DNA from: Mugil cephalus
Lineage: Eukaryota > Chordata > Actinopteri > Mugiliformes > Mugilidae
Direction of reading: 5' to 3'
Length of the DNA stretch: 64,000 bases
NCBI RefSeq assembly: GCF_022458985.1
Contig: NC_061790.1
Coordinates: 14,922,397-14,986,396 of the forward strand
Every line of letters begins with the position of its first letter. Position 1 is the stretch's first letter. The translations under genes were made by a program, and so were the position numbers. Under the pieces are notes generated by a model. It was not told where the DNA came from. It saw only the letters and a program-made list of their open reading frames with translations, and searched no databases. Positions 1-20,491 of the stretch are shown one piece after another.

Positions 1-9130
<9,130 letters not shown>

Positions 9131-11888
9131 AGAAGTCCGGGGGGGCGACAGGGGGGGGGGGGGGCGAGAGAGATAAGAGGTCAACTGATGTCATGGTTTG
9201 AAAGCACAAAACCTTTTTTTGTAATGAAAAGGGGACTTTTGAGCTCTCAACAGCCGTCTCCACCTTTTGCTTGGAAATTAAGGTCGAGATAAAAAAAAAA
9301 AGAAGAAGAAGAATTAAAAAAAGACCATACTAGTACAGACTTGTCTTCCTGGAATGTGTTTTGACCAAGGCACTACAAAGGGAGTCATTCTCACAGCAAT
9401 AATGAGAAAGACAATTTTGGTTTACTAGGCCCAAGTGGATGAGACTTTATTTCAGTTTTATTATAGTCCACAAGCTAAGGGACGCTTCGACAATATTTGT
9501 AAGAGACTGCCTCTTTTGTATAGTGTTTGTACTTCATTAAGGCTTTTTTGCAGAGCATGTTTTTGTACTACGACAATATCAAGATGCAAGTTGAGCACTG
9601 AGTAGCAAGCGATGAGAGTAACGCATATGTTACCTTAAGAGGCGTGGACAGTAAATTTGCTTTAAACCGATTAATTTAACTTGTACATTGTGGGTGACAC
9701 GTTGATGTAGATTGAGGCGTTTTCTTAGTTTTAACTTATAAAGCCATAAATTATGTATTGTATTTGAAACTTGAGTCAAAGACGTGTAATCTGAATATTT
9801 TTGTTGCATCTATATGACTAAGTTAAAAAAAATTTTGATAGGTAATTTAAGAGAGTAAGAGGTTTAATTTCTTTTTTTTTCTTTTCTTTTTTTTTTTTTT
9901 TTGTAGCACCCAAAGATTTAAATCGTTTCGAATATGAAATGTAATTTCCAAAGAGTATTGCAACATGTTTCTTCTGGTGTAACTTTTCAGTGTGACTGCT
10001 CTGCACATTAGGAGCCCGACATCTTCGCTAGGCGTTGACACACATTTGGCTTGGAATTTAACCTTTGGTATTTATTGAGCAATAACTCGTATTGTGCCTC
10101 TTGGCAAAATACCGTGAAAGAGAGCTTCAATGGGGGAAAAAATAATTATCCGTTTGGGGGAAATTCTGCTTGATTTCTTTACTTTGTCTTGTCTGACGTG
10201 CACACAGACACTCGTGTTTTTTTTTTTCTTTCTTTTTTTTTTTTTCTTTTCCAAATATGAAACGGTACATTTACATGCGAACTGACATTCAGCCCGAAGA
10301 TGATTAGAGCGGTGCCACACCTCGTGGTGCGCTTTAAAGGTCAGACTTTACGGTACAGTTATTTTGTGACACATGAACTCCTCAGGACTGGAATAATCCT
10401 CGGATGATCCCAGAGATTCGCTATATCTGCATTTCTGTTTTCATACCCGGCCTGGCTGAAAGCTCCGTCAAGATTATAGCTTGAACATGCCAAGTCTACT
10501 ATGGCTTTCATATCACGCGCAGAAAGATAGCTTTGTAAAAGTTTGTCTCGGTGTGTGGCACACACAGGTTTGCATTTGGACGTTTCCCTCTTTCAGTCTT
10601 TGAGACCGAAATGGAAATCTCAAAGTTAAAGACAGAGCTGACTGTGACATTCTGTCCGGCCTTTATTTATTTTACATTTTTTTTCACTTTTGTTGGTTTA
10701 CCAAATTAGATCGGTGCCCTCCTCCCAGACTAAAGCCTGAAATCATGCCGTGGCTCCAGTGTGAGGGGAGGTCTGAATGCGAAATTGCTGTTTGAGATTC
10801 TAAAACGTTAAAGGAAAAAAGAAGTGCAAACACCGAGGTGATTGGATTCAGCTGCTGGCAGCAAACTGGTGACCAGAAAATATGGGAGACTTGTGTATGT
10901 TTGTTTCATAAAGCACTTATTTCTTGTTTTATTTCTAGCAGCACTTGCGGCGGGCTGCCAGCAGGGCTCGTGGTTTTGGTCCTCGGTGCAGATATAACGC
11001 CACTGGAGTCACACGCAGACACACACACACACACACAGAATGGATAACACTTGGCCAAACAAGCCATTTACATTGGAGTTGAATCTGATCTTACAAGGCA
11101 GTTGGTATTTGTTTGAAAAAAAAAAAAAAAAAAAAAACATTTCGTCTCTCTGTTTTCATACAGTGTGATAGGGAGTCCATGAAGGTAATATAATAACCCG
11201 ATCTGAGAAAGCTGAGAAAAACACGGCCCTGTCCAAGGATCAGACTTCAAGCTTTTCATTGAAGGTTTGCACGCAGTCTCTGCAGAGGATGTTCTGAACT
11301 CACTTAACGCAATTGCACATGTCACACTACATTTCCTCGACTTCTCTGGCCCAAACAAAGAGGATTCCTGCTGTTACAGTGTAACACGAGAAAGCAAACA
11401 AAGGGTTAGATTGTTGTTATTTTAAAGCATTCTCAAAATTAAAACTTTATATACAGCGGCTCCTTAGCAACTATGCACATCTGTTGGATTTTATTCAGAC
11501 TGCTTCTTTCTTCTCGAACTTCGAACAGGAAATGGTCTTTTAAGAACTGTTTACACATCAACGCAGCACTGACATCCCATACTGTCCTCATCTTCCTTTG
11601 TTTGTGTTGTGTGTTTGTTTCTTTCCTCAAAAAACAGAGGTTCATCTTTTTTCTTTGTTTTTTTTGTCTTTTGAAATGTTGCGTACAGACTGTCGTTAAA
11701 AAACCTTGTATTATTTAATGATCAACATGTATGATATCCAGGAATTGTACTTTACCTTGCTCTCATGTAAAGTTTACTCGTTATTTCCGTTGCTATGCTT
11801 CTACTCATGAACTCTTGTCAGGAAACCCAATCCAACGGAGGCTCTGTTGGATTTTTGCTGGTACGTTTCATAAAGTTCATAAGGTTTT

Positions 11889-11921
<33 letters not shown>

Positions 11922-12010
11922 TAAGGGACAAACCTGACAACAGTGAGTGAAATTGGCATTGTGATTGTACATTTTGTTTATTTTAAGAATAAAATAGGAA
12001 TTTTGTAACT
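9131..12010 (+). other. runx2: runx2 3' UTR (inferred)
   Basis: No coding sequence follows the stop. The stretch carries many poly-T runs (about 9871-9902, 10217-10249, 11884-11920), an A run at 11117-11137 and a G-rich run at 9139-9164. The first AATAAA I find on this strand after the stop is at 11988-11993, so a 3' UTR of about 2.9 kb is likely, similar in scale to the long UTR of mammalian RUNX2. The end is inferred from the signal only. Confidence 0.6.
11988..11993 (+). terminator. Probable runx2 polyadenylation signal AATAAA
   Basis: Canonical AATAAA in an AT-rich stretch about 2.86 kb after the runx2 stop, followed by T-rich sequence. It is the first exact AATAAA downstream of the stop that I found. 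Confidence 0.5.
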
Positions 12011-15000
12011 TACCTTTCCCTCCCTCTTCGCTTCATCTCGACACGGAAATCTTTTTTTTTTTCATTCAAAGGGGCCTGGCTTTCTTTTCTTTAATTTCCA
12101 TCGCATACAAAAATGTAGGAGACTAATATTTAAAATTCATCTTCGGTTATAACCACAGTTATGTCATACAGTAAGGGGGTAATAAGTGTAATTTGCTGCT
12201 AAAGTTTTTTATTCTATTCTATTTCCTATCAAAAAGTGAAATTACATTAATTGGTACGTTTTCTGTTTGATTTTGGAGTCTTTACAAATGCAAGATGACG
12301 AGCCAAAAGCCTGCCAATCAGAAGGAAGTGGGCTCTCAGTGAAGGGGGCGTCTTAAAGAGACAGTGCCTAAAACAAATAGAGATTTTTTTCTAGGTAGAA
12401 TAAACATTCAGACGTGAAAACGAGGATAATAATAATAAATTCACCTCTAAAAGGCCATATATATTATATCTGAATATTTACATTTATTTGTGTGCTGATG
12501 CCTCAATTTAAATACAAATCAAAAATTCCTTTTTGCTTATTAATGAATGTTTATTTATGCCGTTCAGGGGTTAGTCCTCAAACCTGAGGTTGAAACACAC
12601 GTAACTAAAAGTACAAGACTGTAACGAGATGAAGCCGTTAGTGTTCTGATATTACAACTTGAATAAGTTTGATGTGGAAACTTGAAATCTCCAGTGTTCA
12701 AACGCACACAGTGGAAAAATCATGAATGGACAGCAGGATCTTTAATCTCAAGCTGTTTTTTATTATTATTATTATTATTATTCGGATTTGATTTTCAGTT
12801 TCGGGGGGTGAAGGACCACCTGCACTCCTAATTTGCCAAGAACGTTTAGCGCCCGTTTCATCCCTCGTGAAAACCCTTAACAAGCAGATCTCTGAGTTTG
12901 TTCCGTGTAGAGTAAGCACATTCAGCGGTGTCATCTCTGGTCTGCCGCTCTGTCTGCACCAACATTGTCTTTGGACGGGGGACTGAGGCGGGCTTGGGGC
13001 CCCCTGCGCGCTCGCTCAGCCAGACGACTGCTGCCACTGCCACTGCCGTGGCTGCATTTCAAAGGTACGCTGGGAGAGCGAGGCGGCGGAGACAGGAGCA
13101 GAGACAAGGAGAACCAGGGAAGCTGTTTTACATTATTCCAAGACATAATAGAGCCAATTTGACACACGTGCTGCATCGGAGAGGGAGAGGGAGCTCTAAC
13201 GCCATCCCCGTGTGTTGTTTTAAGGTTCGGATTGAGAACATTCTCGGGATTTCCCTGAATATAGATTGCGTGGAAAAAAAAAAAAAAAGCTCCCGCTGGT
13301 TTCAGGTTCACATTCTCAGCGTTCTCAGCCATGTCTAGCAATTATAATAATGAACTCCGGAGGAGCAGCGGGACCCAGACACCCGGGGAAATTAGCATAA
13401 TGTCCTGCATGCACGGGAGAGACAGCAGACTCATTTAAGAGGGGTTAGTATCGAGTTTTTGTCCTTGTTAAATCTGGTGGTTGAACACGGTGCCAGCGAT
13501 GATGTACGCCTGATTTTTATACCAGGTCGTGAGTAGTTTTGCAGGAGCAGCGGCACAAAGCAGACTGCACTCTCTTTCTTTATATTATGTAATCAGCGGA
13601 GAGAAGGACAAACAAGAGTTTATGAGGAGACGAAACCACTCCATTTGAAGGACGCGCACGCACGCACACACAAGCGCGCACGCACACACACAGCTGACAG
13701 CCCAATACAAACTGTTTACTTGACCTCTGCAAACGTTTCAGAGAAGCAGCTCAGGCGGGAAGTGATCCTCAAGGGCCTCATACCACTCACAGAGCTGTAT
13801 ATCTCTTCCTATGTTTCCGTCTCCACTAACAGGGTTTTGTGTGTGTGTTTATGTGTGTATATATATATATGTGTGTGTGCGCATATGTGTGCGTTTTCTG
13901 CCCTCAAACAGGAGTCTTTGCATCTTGATTTCTCATTTAGTCCCAGGATAAACTCCGGGCTCTGCAGTGCGGGCCCCCGCTGTTGAATCAGCATGAAGTC
14001 TTTGACCTCCCTGAACCTCAGTTATCTGGTGTCGTCTGAGCCTCTCGATGGCGACGGTCCTCTTTAACGCCCCTCCGTCCCCGCTCGCCATAAAACACAT
14101 CAAACCGATGTTAATGCGCTCTGATTGTTATTGACCCCTCCTGACCACCACCCACTCAGGCTCAGTCCTTGAGATTTTCAATCTGATAACAATAACTGTG
14201 TACTTTGGCGCTCTCTAGTGGTCTTTTTTTTTTTATCTCACCGCAGGGACCGGCGTGTGGGGGCCCACCTATCCTGTTTGGTGTTCCACGCAGCCAGAGC
14301 CGGCCCAAACTTAAAGGGGCTGCTGCTAAAGTTCCAACGTCCCGTTTTACCTGCACAAGAGCTTTCCCGCCGTAAATGAATGGCAGGTATGAAAAGTTTC
14401 TCTCTCTTCACAGAGAGAGAGGGGGGAGGGGGTTGTAGCTTGTCTCTTGACCTGCTATAAAAGAACCGGTCAACTGGCAGGCGTGCTGCACCCAGGCGGC
14501 GGAGCAGAGCCCCACAGACATGGTAGGGTTGTAAGGCAGCCTGCCATCCTGCACCAGAACCCATTCATCACTAGATTAAAGCGTGCCTGTGTCTTTAGCC
14601 GGCTTTTGGAAACATTTGAGTCCGCGAAACCGTTTTGCTGCTGAGCGAAAAAAAAAGTGCACTTATGAAACCTAAAATGCCTATTTTTGATGAGCGCTGC
14701 CAGTTCATATTATGCAATGTGATACTGGCCGCATCGCCTTAAAAAAAAAAAAAAAAAGAAGACAGAATGAAATAAAAATAAAAATAAATAAATAGAGGAA
14801 TTACTGTGAAAATGCGAGTGTCAGGACCATGGAGAGCGACCAAACACACAAACAAAAGGCCCCTTTGTCCGAGACCTTCGCTTCATGTCAGTGTTTCAAA
14901 TTATACACCATCTCAGCTGTCAAAAAATGGCAAACTGTTGCAGCGCGACAGAGTGTACAGAACATAAGACAGGATAAACCTCCGCTTGGAGCCAAATATT

Positions 15001-16772
15001 CATGCAAAACAGGCCTTTTCCATAGGTTCCAGCCAGGCAATAAAATTTGAAAAATTTGGGCAGGGGCCTCATCTCTCGCCTGAAACCGAGCATGAAGGAG
15101 CTCTATGTGTTCTCTCTGTCAGATGGAGGGCTGTTAAAACTTTATCAGGCGAGTGTTAATTGAGAACTAATGCACTGGTAATGCGGAGCAGTCACAATGA
15201 TCCAGCCCACAGATGAGTGACATACAACCCCGGTGACATTTACACCGTAGCTGGGGCCTTTCGGAAAAACGCGGCGTACGAGCGCAGCTGCGTGGGGATG
15301 CCAGGCGAAACGGGGGATGAAGGATGCCCGCCGTCGAGTCTGGTTCTGCTTTAGACATTCATCCTCTCTGTCTCCAAGGATCATAACTCGTGTTAGAGGC
15401 AGGTTTTATGGTTTATGACTGGAAAATAAAATGCTGCGTGTTTCCTGCAGGCGAAGCGATGATTTACAACTATGAATGATAAAGTGAAGGCCCGCCTGAC
15501 AGTGCGGATGTGTGAGGGCTGCTGGGGATCCAGACATGTCCGACATGTGGATGTGCGGTGCGGTCGTATAGCGAATGTGGTCACCGCAGCGCGGTTATAT
15601 ACATTGGAACATGGCACGGAGGGAAAAGTTCTGGCTCACTAGCAGGTATCAATACCTGACATCATCATCTCACATAATTAGCACGGTGTCCACATCCTTC
15701 TCCAGTGACCGAGGATTATTTCATGTGGTTCGCAACTGGAACTGAAAGCCCAACCAGTAAATCTAACCAGAGAGCAGAAATACCCCTGGGCTCAGCCTTC
15801 TGCAGACACAGTTACTCACTTCAGCGACTCCTCTCCAAGAGACCAATCAGATATGTTTATTGTTATCTTCTGTACCAAACCTTGGGCCTGATTATTTAAA
15901 TACGCAGAAGAATGTCTCCATCACCTGGCTCCGAAGCGTCCACACTTTCAGGCCATGACAGGCCTGTCCCAGCCGCCGTGCAGCTGATCTGAGACGGAGG
16001 CACGGCCCGTGCCAAGAATTCTCTCTGGTGAGGTCGTCAGTCTTACGCCGAAAACCGCAGGCGCGCGCCAGGCAGATCAATAATCCCCATCAAGCTTCAC
16101 CACAAGTCACTCAAACCTCCGAGGGCAGGCGAGCGGCGGAGGAGGGTTGGGGGACCTGCTGGGAACACGATACTCTCTGGGATGCTCTCCGTCTCGGCGC
16201 GGAAGACATGCGGACTCATCCTGTCTCTCCTTTAAACACGATCTCCTGTTACAACAACGGTTCCTGTGCTCTGGTTAGACACATCCGCCTTGGGCCTGAA
16301 GAACCTCAGCTCTCGCCCCCCTCGCAACGGGATGATGTGGATGTCACATGTCAATCATTGACCAGGATGAGGCGTTAGTGGTCGTAGTTAAATCTGGGCG
16401 TCTGTTCTGACTTATTATAATTACATTCAAATCACAAAGGAAAGCACGTGCGTTTCTGAAAAATAAACACCTATCACTATTTTAGATACTTACAACTGTT
16501 CTCTTCTGGAGGCATTTCTAGAAATCAAAGACTCCTCTCCAAAAAAACAAAAAATTATAATAATAATTCTGCATTTCTAAATATAGAAAATTCAGTCAGA
16601 GCAACGAATAAACCGTACTTGCATTTCAAGTTAAGTATTAGATCTGCTGGATTCTGGGACCCTGCGTGGAAAACTTAAGGCAACAAAGATCCTAGAGAAT
16701 GAAATGAATGATGCAACACAACTTGAGATCAATTATGAGCTGATGTCGCTGGGATGTGAACTGACCGAGTAT

Positions 16773-17060
16773 TTCATTCATCGATTCATTCATTGTCTGT
16801 TACGGCTTATCCTCTAAAGAGGTGCAGGGGGGCTGGAGCCCGTCCCAGCTGTCGCTGACAGGCAACCATTCGCACTCACATGCACACCTATGGGCAATTT
16901 AGAATCACCGACCAACCTAACGAGCATGCCTTTGGACGGTGGGAGGAAACCAGAGAGAACCCGTGCAGACACAGGGAGAGGAGAGCATGCAAACTTCACA
17001 CAGGAAGGCAGCAGCAGGTATGAACTCAGGACCTCCTGGCTGCGACACCACTGTACTCCC
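16773..17060 (-). mobile_element. V-SINE (HE1/DANA-type) copy, decayed
   Basis: Read on the - strand this has the familiar fish SINE body: GAGTTTGCATG-like, then GTGTCTGCACGGGTTCTC, CCTCCCACCGTCCAAAGGC, a TAAATTGCCCATAGGTGTGCA block and GGCTCCAGCCCCCCTGCACC before an ATGAATGAATC-type tail. The tRNA-like head is degraded. The + orientation shows the same motifs reversed, ending with GACCTCCTGGCTGCGACACC. Confidence 0.7.
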
Positions 17061-19265
17061 CTTTAACCTAAATATCTTTCAAGCAATACCTCTGCAAAAC
17101 TTCCTCGCTTCAATTTATTAGCATCGTCCTTTATCATGAGACAGAAGTGGTACAAATTATAACTGCTCAGACAGATTTATTCTAGGTGTGCTGTTTTAAC
17201 TCAGGAGTGCGAGAACGAGGTCTCGCGTTAAAGTGACAAATCGTCTCCTGCTCTTCAGCCCAGACGTTCGAAACCAGTGACCTCCAGTCCCTAGCCCACT
17301 TTGTTAACCGCTAGTTCACAGCTGCCTAGAAAATGTCCCAGCTGTCACTGAAGTGCCTCCCTAATAGAGACAAAATAGACGTTCAGCTCAGCTTGAAGTT
17401 AATAATAGGACATTACTCGGTCTATGTGTGGTTGTGCTTATGACAAAGTTGAAGAAATCTTTTGATTGATTGCACAAAAAAACGAAGCATGTTCTTCCAC
17501 CGACGTTCACACCTTGAGACTGGAGCGTCTGACTGATAATGTGTCTTAGGGCTCCATTCACTGGAGGAAGAGGACAGGGACAAGACTCCTCCAAGCACAG
17601 GTAAGCATCTAGCCGCTAACAGACACTAGTCCGGCCACTTTCTGAAGAGTAACCCTCAGATTTTCCTATTTAAACCCCAACTTCCCACCAGTACTTTAAA
17701 GCTGAAGAAGCTACTTGGATGAGAGGCGTCTTCGAGAAACTCTACAAGCCCAGTTGCCTTTCATTAACGTTTTTGGACATGCTTAATAGAGGCTCTCTGC
17801 CAAGCAAAGAACGACGGTAAAACTAAACTCCACCTCAGACTGAAACATATACACTGCGTCTCTCTCCCTGGCGCAGTGTCTCACAGCAAGCGGCGGCTAA
17901 ATTTGACTGGTGCACTGAGGCCTATATGGCAGTATTTCTTAAACTATGGGTCTGGCCTTTAATTGGATCACAGGTCTGTTTCTGGTGGGTCCTCACACGT
18001 CAAACCCGCCAGTTTGTTTTAATCAGCTCAGGTCTCAAAGCAAGACTCAATTTACACAATTTATGCCCGAGCTGCAAAGGTTTAGTAAACCTGGCTATAA
18101 AAGTGCACGGTGTGTGAGCCCCTGTCAGCCTATGTGGACTCGTTGCGCTACGGTGGCCGAGCCAAGGCCAGCGACTGGTGGATCCACTGGGAGCGTAATA
18201 ACAGATTAATGTGGCGAGCCAGGCCCCACGACCAGACGTGTTTGACGCTAATGCTCCACTGTATATTATCCGCCGAGCAGAAATGTTGGATGTGAGCGAT
18301 GGGATCCAAGGACAGAGATGTTTAGGTACTAATTACCAAACAGCAAGGCACAAGTCTCGCTCCATATTTCCTTACTCCCGTGGAAACACTAGGCAGGCTC
18401 CATTTATTTTCTTTGACTGTTGTTTCTGGCAAGGCCGCGTCTCAGTAAACACCACTCGCCCACCATTGTAAATCCGACAGGCGCAGATCTTTCAAGTTAG
18501 ACTCCTTTGAGGAAAAATGGAGACAGATCGGATGGCGGCGCTTGGGTTTTCCGTCTTAATGAGAGAGTGGAGAAGAGGGATGGCGTTTGATCCCTGGCAT
18601 GGAAGCCTCTATTTAAGCCTGTCAACGGTCATCACTCTCTCTCTCTCTTTCTTTCTTTCTTTCTCTCTGCTTCTTTCTCTCTTTTATGGCTAGAGAAGCA
18701 GACCTGCGCCGCTGGATTTGATCAGGCGCACTTAACCCCTTTCAGAGTCAGGATTCAGACTCCTCCAGGAAGCTCTCGCTATCACCCAGAGACGCGGACC
18801 TCTCCCCCCCCCACACACTCCCCCTTTCTCCTCCCCACCTGGCGACCCGCAAGCATCAGCGCTGATTGATCACCTAGCTGGAAAAGAAAAGAAAGAGGCA
18901 GAAGCAGATCTGTGAAAATATTATTTTATTTGCAGAGCTCTGCAACGAGCAAGCCTCTCAGTCATCATGCTCCGATTTCATATCATGTGTTTGTCCAAAA
19001 CCACACAAGAGCCACAAGGTTCTTCAAGGAAGTCTTGCTACAGTCGCAGCCTGATACCAAGCCAAAGACGATAAGCCCCAAGGCAAATTTCCATCCTCTC
19101 CGAGCGGACAATGAAACTTTTGAACTTTAACTTTTTAGGCAGCGGATGTTGATAGACTCCTCAGTAAAAGGAAATGTCTTTCTGATGAAGGGCTGGAGGG
19201 CAGGACTCCTGACCATCGCGGACCTGGCCTGGAAGACGCTTTTCATCGCAGCACTAATGGCTCTG

Positions 19266-19285
19266 CCCAATCAGGCCTGATTGGG
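19266..19285. repeat. Perfect 20-bp palindrome carrying two inverted CCAAT boxes
   Basis: CCCAATCAGGCCTGATTGGG equals its own reverse complement. Each half carries CCAATCA, a core NF-Y/PBX-like word. It lies in unique sequence about 1 kb beyond the clic5 3' end. Confidence 0.8.
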
Positions 19286-20326
19286 GCTGCTAAATAAATA
19301 CTCTCTCCATTTATAATATCATGCGTAACTTAAGACAAAATCAATACCTAGACCGAACACTAATAGCTGGAGGCAAAACAAACGTCTCAGCTCTGGCTGC
19401 AGTACATTTTTCAGAATGAGTCCATCAGTGACATTGGCGTGGATTTCTGACACTTCCAAATAAAAAAGCACGTAGTTTTTCATTCATTTTTTTTTTTTTT
19501 TTTTTGAAACAGGCTCCATATCAGGTTTCAATATTACATTTTAAAACTCTTCCATGCATATAAGCAATTCAAGCTTTGTTAAAGCTCATCGTTTGCTACA
19601 TTTTGTCCAGTCAAATCTAAATATTGTTTCCTTCAAGTCAAACTTTAAGAATCAGGGGGGAATCTCCACATACAAGCTCCAGAAGAAATAAAAATAAAAC
19701 TACCGCTGCAGCAGTGAGTGCCGACCGAAATGAAACTCCAGATTGGTACGGCCGTATTCAGCAAACAATTAGCATCAATCATCAGTCACAGATGAATCAA
19801 GGTGTCTACCCCGGGAGCCAGGGCTCGATAATAAACACTGGAGTCAGACTAGACTTCTGTGGGCTTGGGAATAAATAAAGCAACGACCTTGACATCAGCA
19901 GCTAGTAAAACGTTTGGCCGTGTGCTGGAGCATGTATGAAAGAGAGCTTTGTGTTAGTCACGAGGAATAAATACAGACAGACACAATCGTGTTCTAGTGA
20001 AAGAAAAAAAAAAAGTGAGTTATGTCAGAAGTTTCACAGCAGCAAAATTTGAACGTGCTTTTGGATTGCCAATCAAGTTAAATGTATTTGATTTATCTTC
20101 TGCTCCACTTCTGCTTTGCCATGTCTGCTATATTGAAATACCATACGCGCCGAATGACTGAAATCCATCACATCTGGAGCTGGCAAGGCGCCACCCTCCA
20201 GCGCAGACTTCTGATCTGTTTACTATGACAGACCAGAAGCCTTCTACCAATGACAGTCACGTGTTTGTTGAGAAGTGATGTTTGTGATGCTGGTTTATTT
20301 TGCCAGGGCTCGGGTCAGTTGGCGAG

Positions 20327-20491
20327 TTACTTGGCCAGTCGCCTCGCCACGTCTTTGTAGGCGGTCTCGATCTCCAGGTCAGCGGCACAGGTGTTGGTGA
20401 ACTCATCGCGTGCGTAGGAATTCTTCAGATACCGCCACACCCCCGTCATGTCTGATGGGATGTCGTAGTTGCGGTACTTCTTAGCAACAAC
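20327..20491 (-). CDS. clic5: clic5 last coding exon
   Basis: Reads [40 protein letters not shown] and ends DVARRLAK with TAA at 20329-20327. A TTTATT (AATAAA on the - strand) lies only about 30 bp downstream at 20294-20299, so the 3' UTR could be very short or continue further. The sequence does not decide. Confidence 0.94.
   Translation of the reverse strand, partial: VVAKKYRNYDIPSDMTGVWRYLKNSYARDEFTNTCAADLEIETAYKDVARRLAK

Larger units (their letters stand above)
12011..20326. other. Gene-free interval between runx2 and clic5
   Basis: Eight kilobases without a credible exon. It holds an ATT repeat (12758-12782), TG/TA runs (13840-13890), a CT/CTTT tract (18632-18683), one V-SINE copy (16773-17060) and poly-T (19488-19505). 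Apart from these it looks like unique, mixed-composition sequence, for example around 13330-13430, 14990-15110 and 19220-19330, of the kind that often holds conserved noncoding elements. I cannot test conservation here. Confidence 0.5.

Noticed and set aside
12928-13341. Two overlapping 136-codon frames on opposite strands
   Set aside because: No family resemblance, they mirror each other, include poly-A/T-coded Lys/Phe runs and lack splice or start context. Chance frames in GC-rich intergenic DNA.
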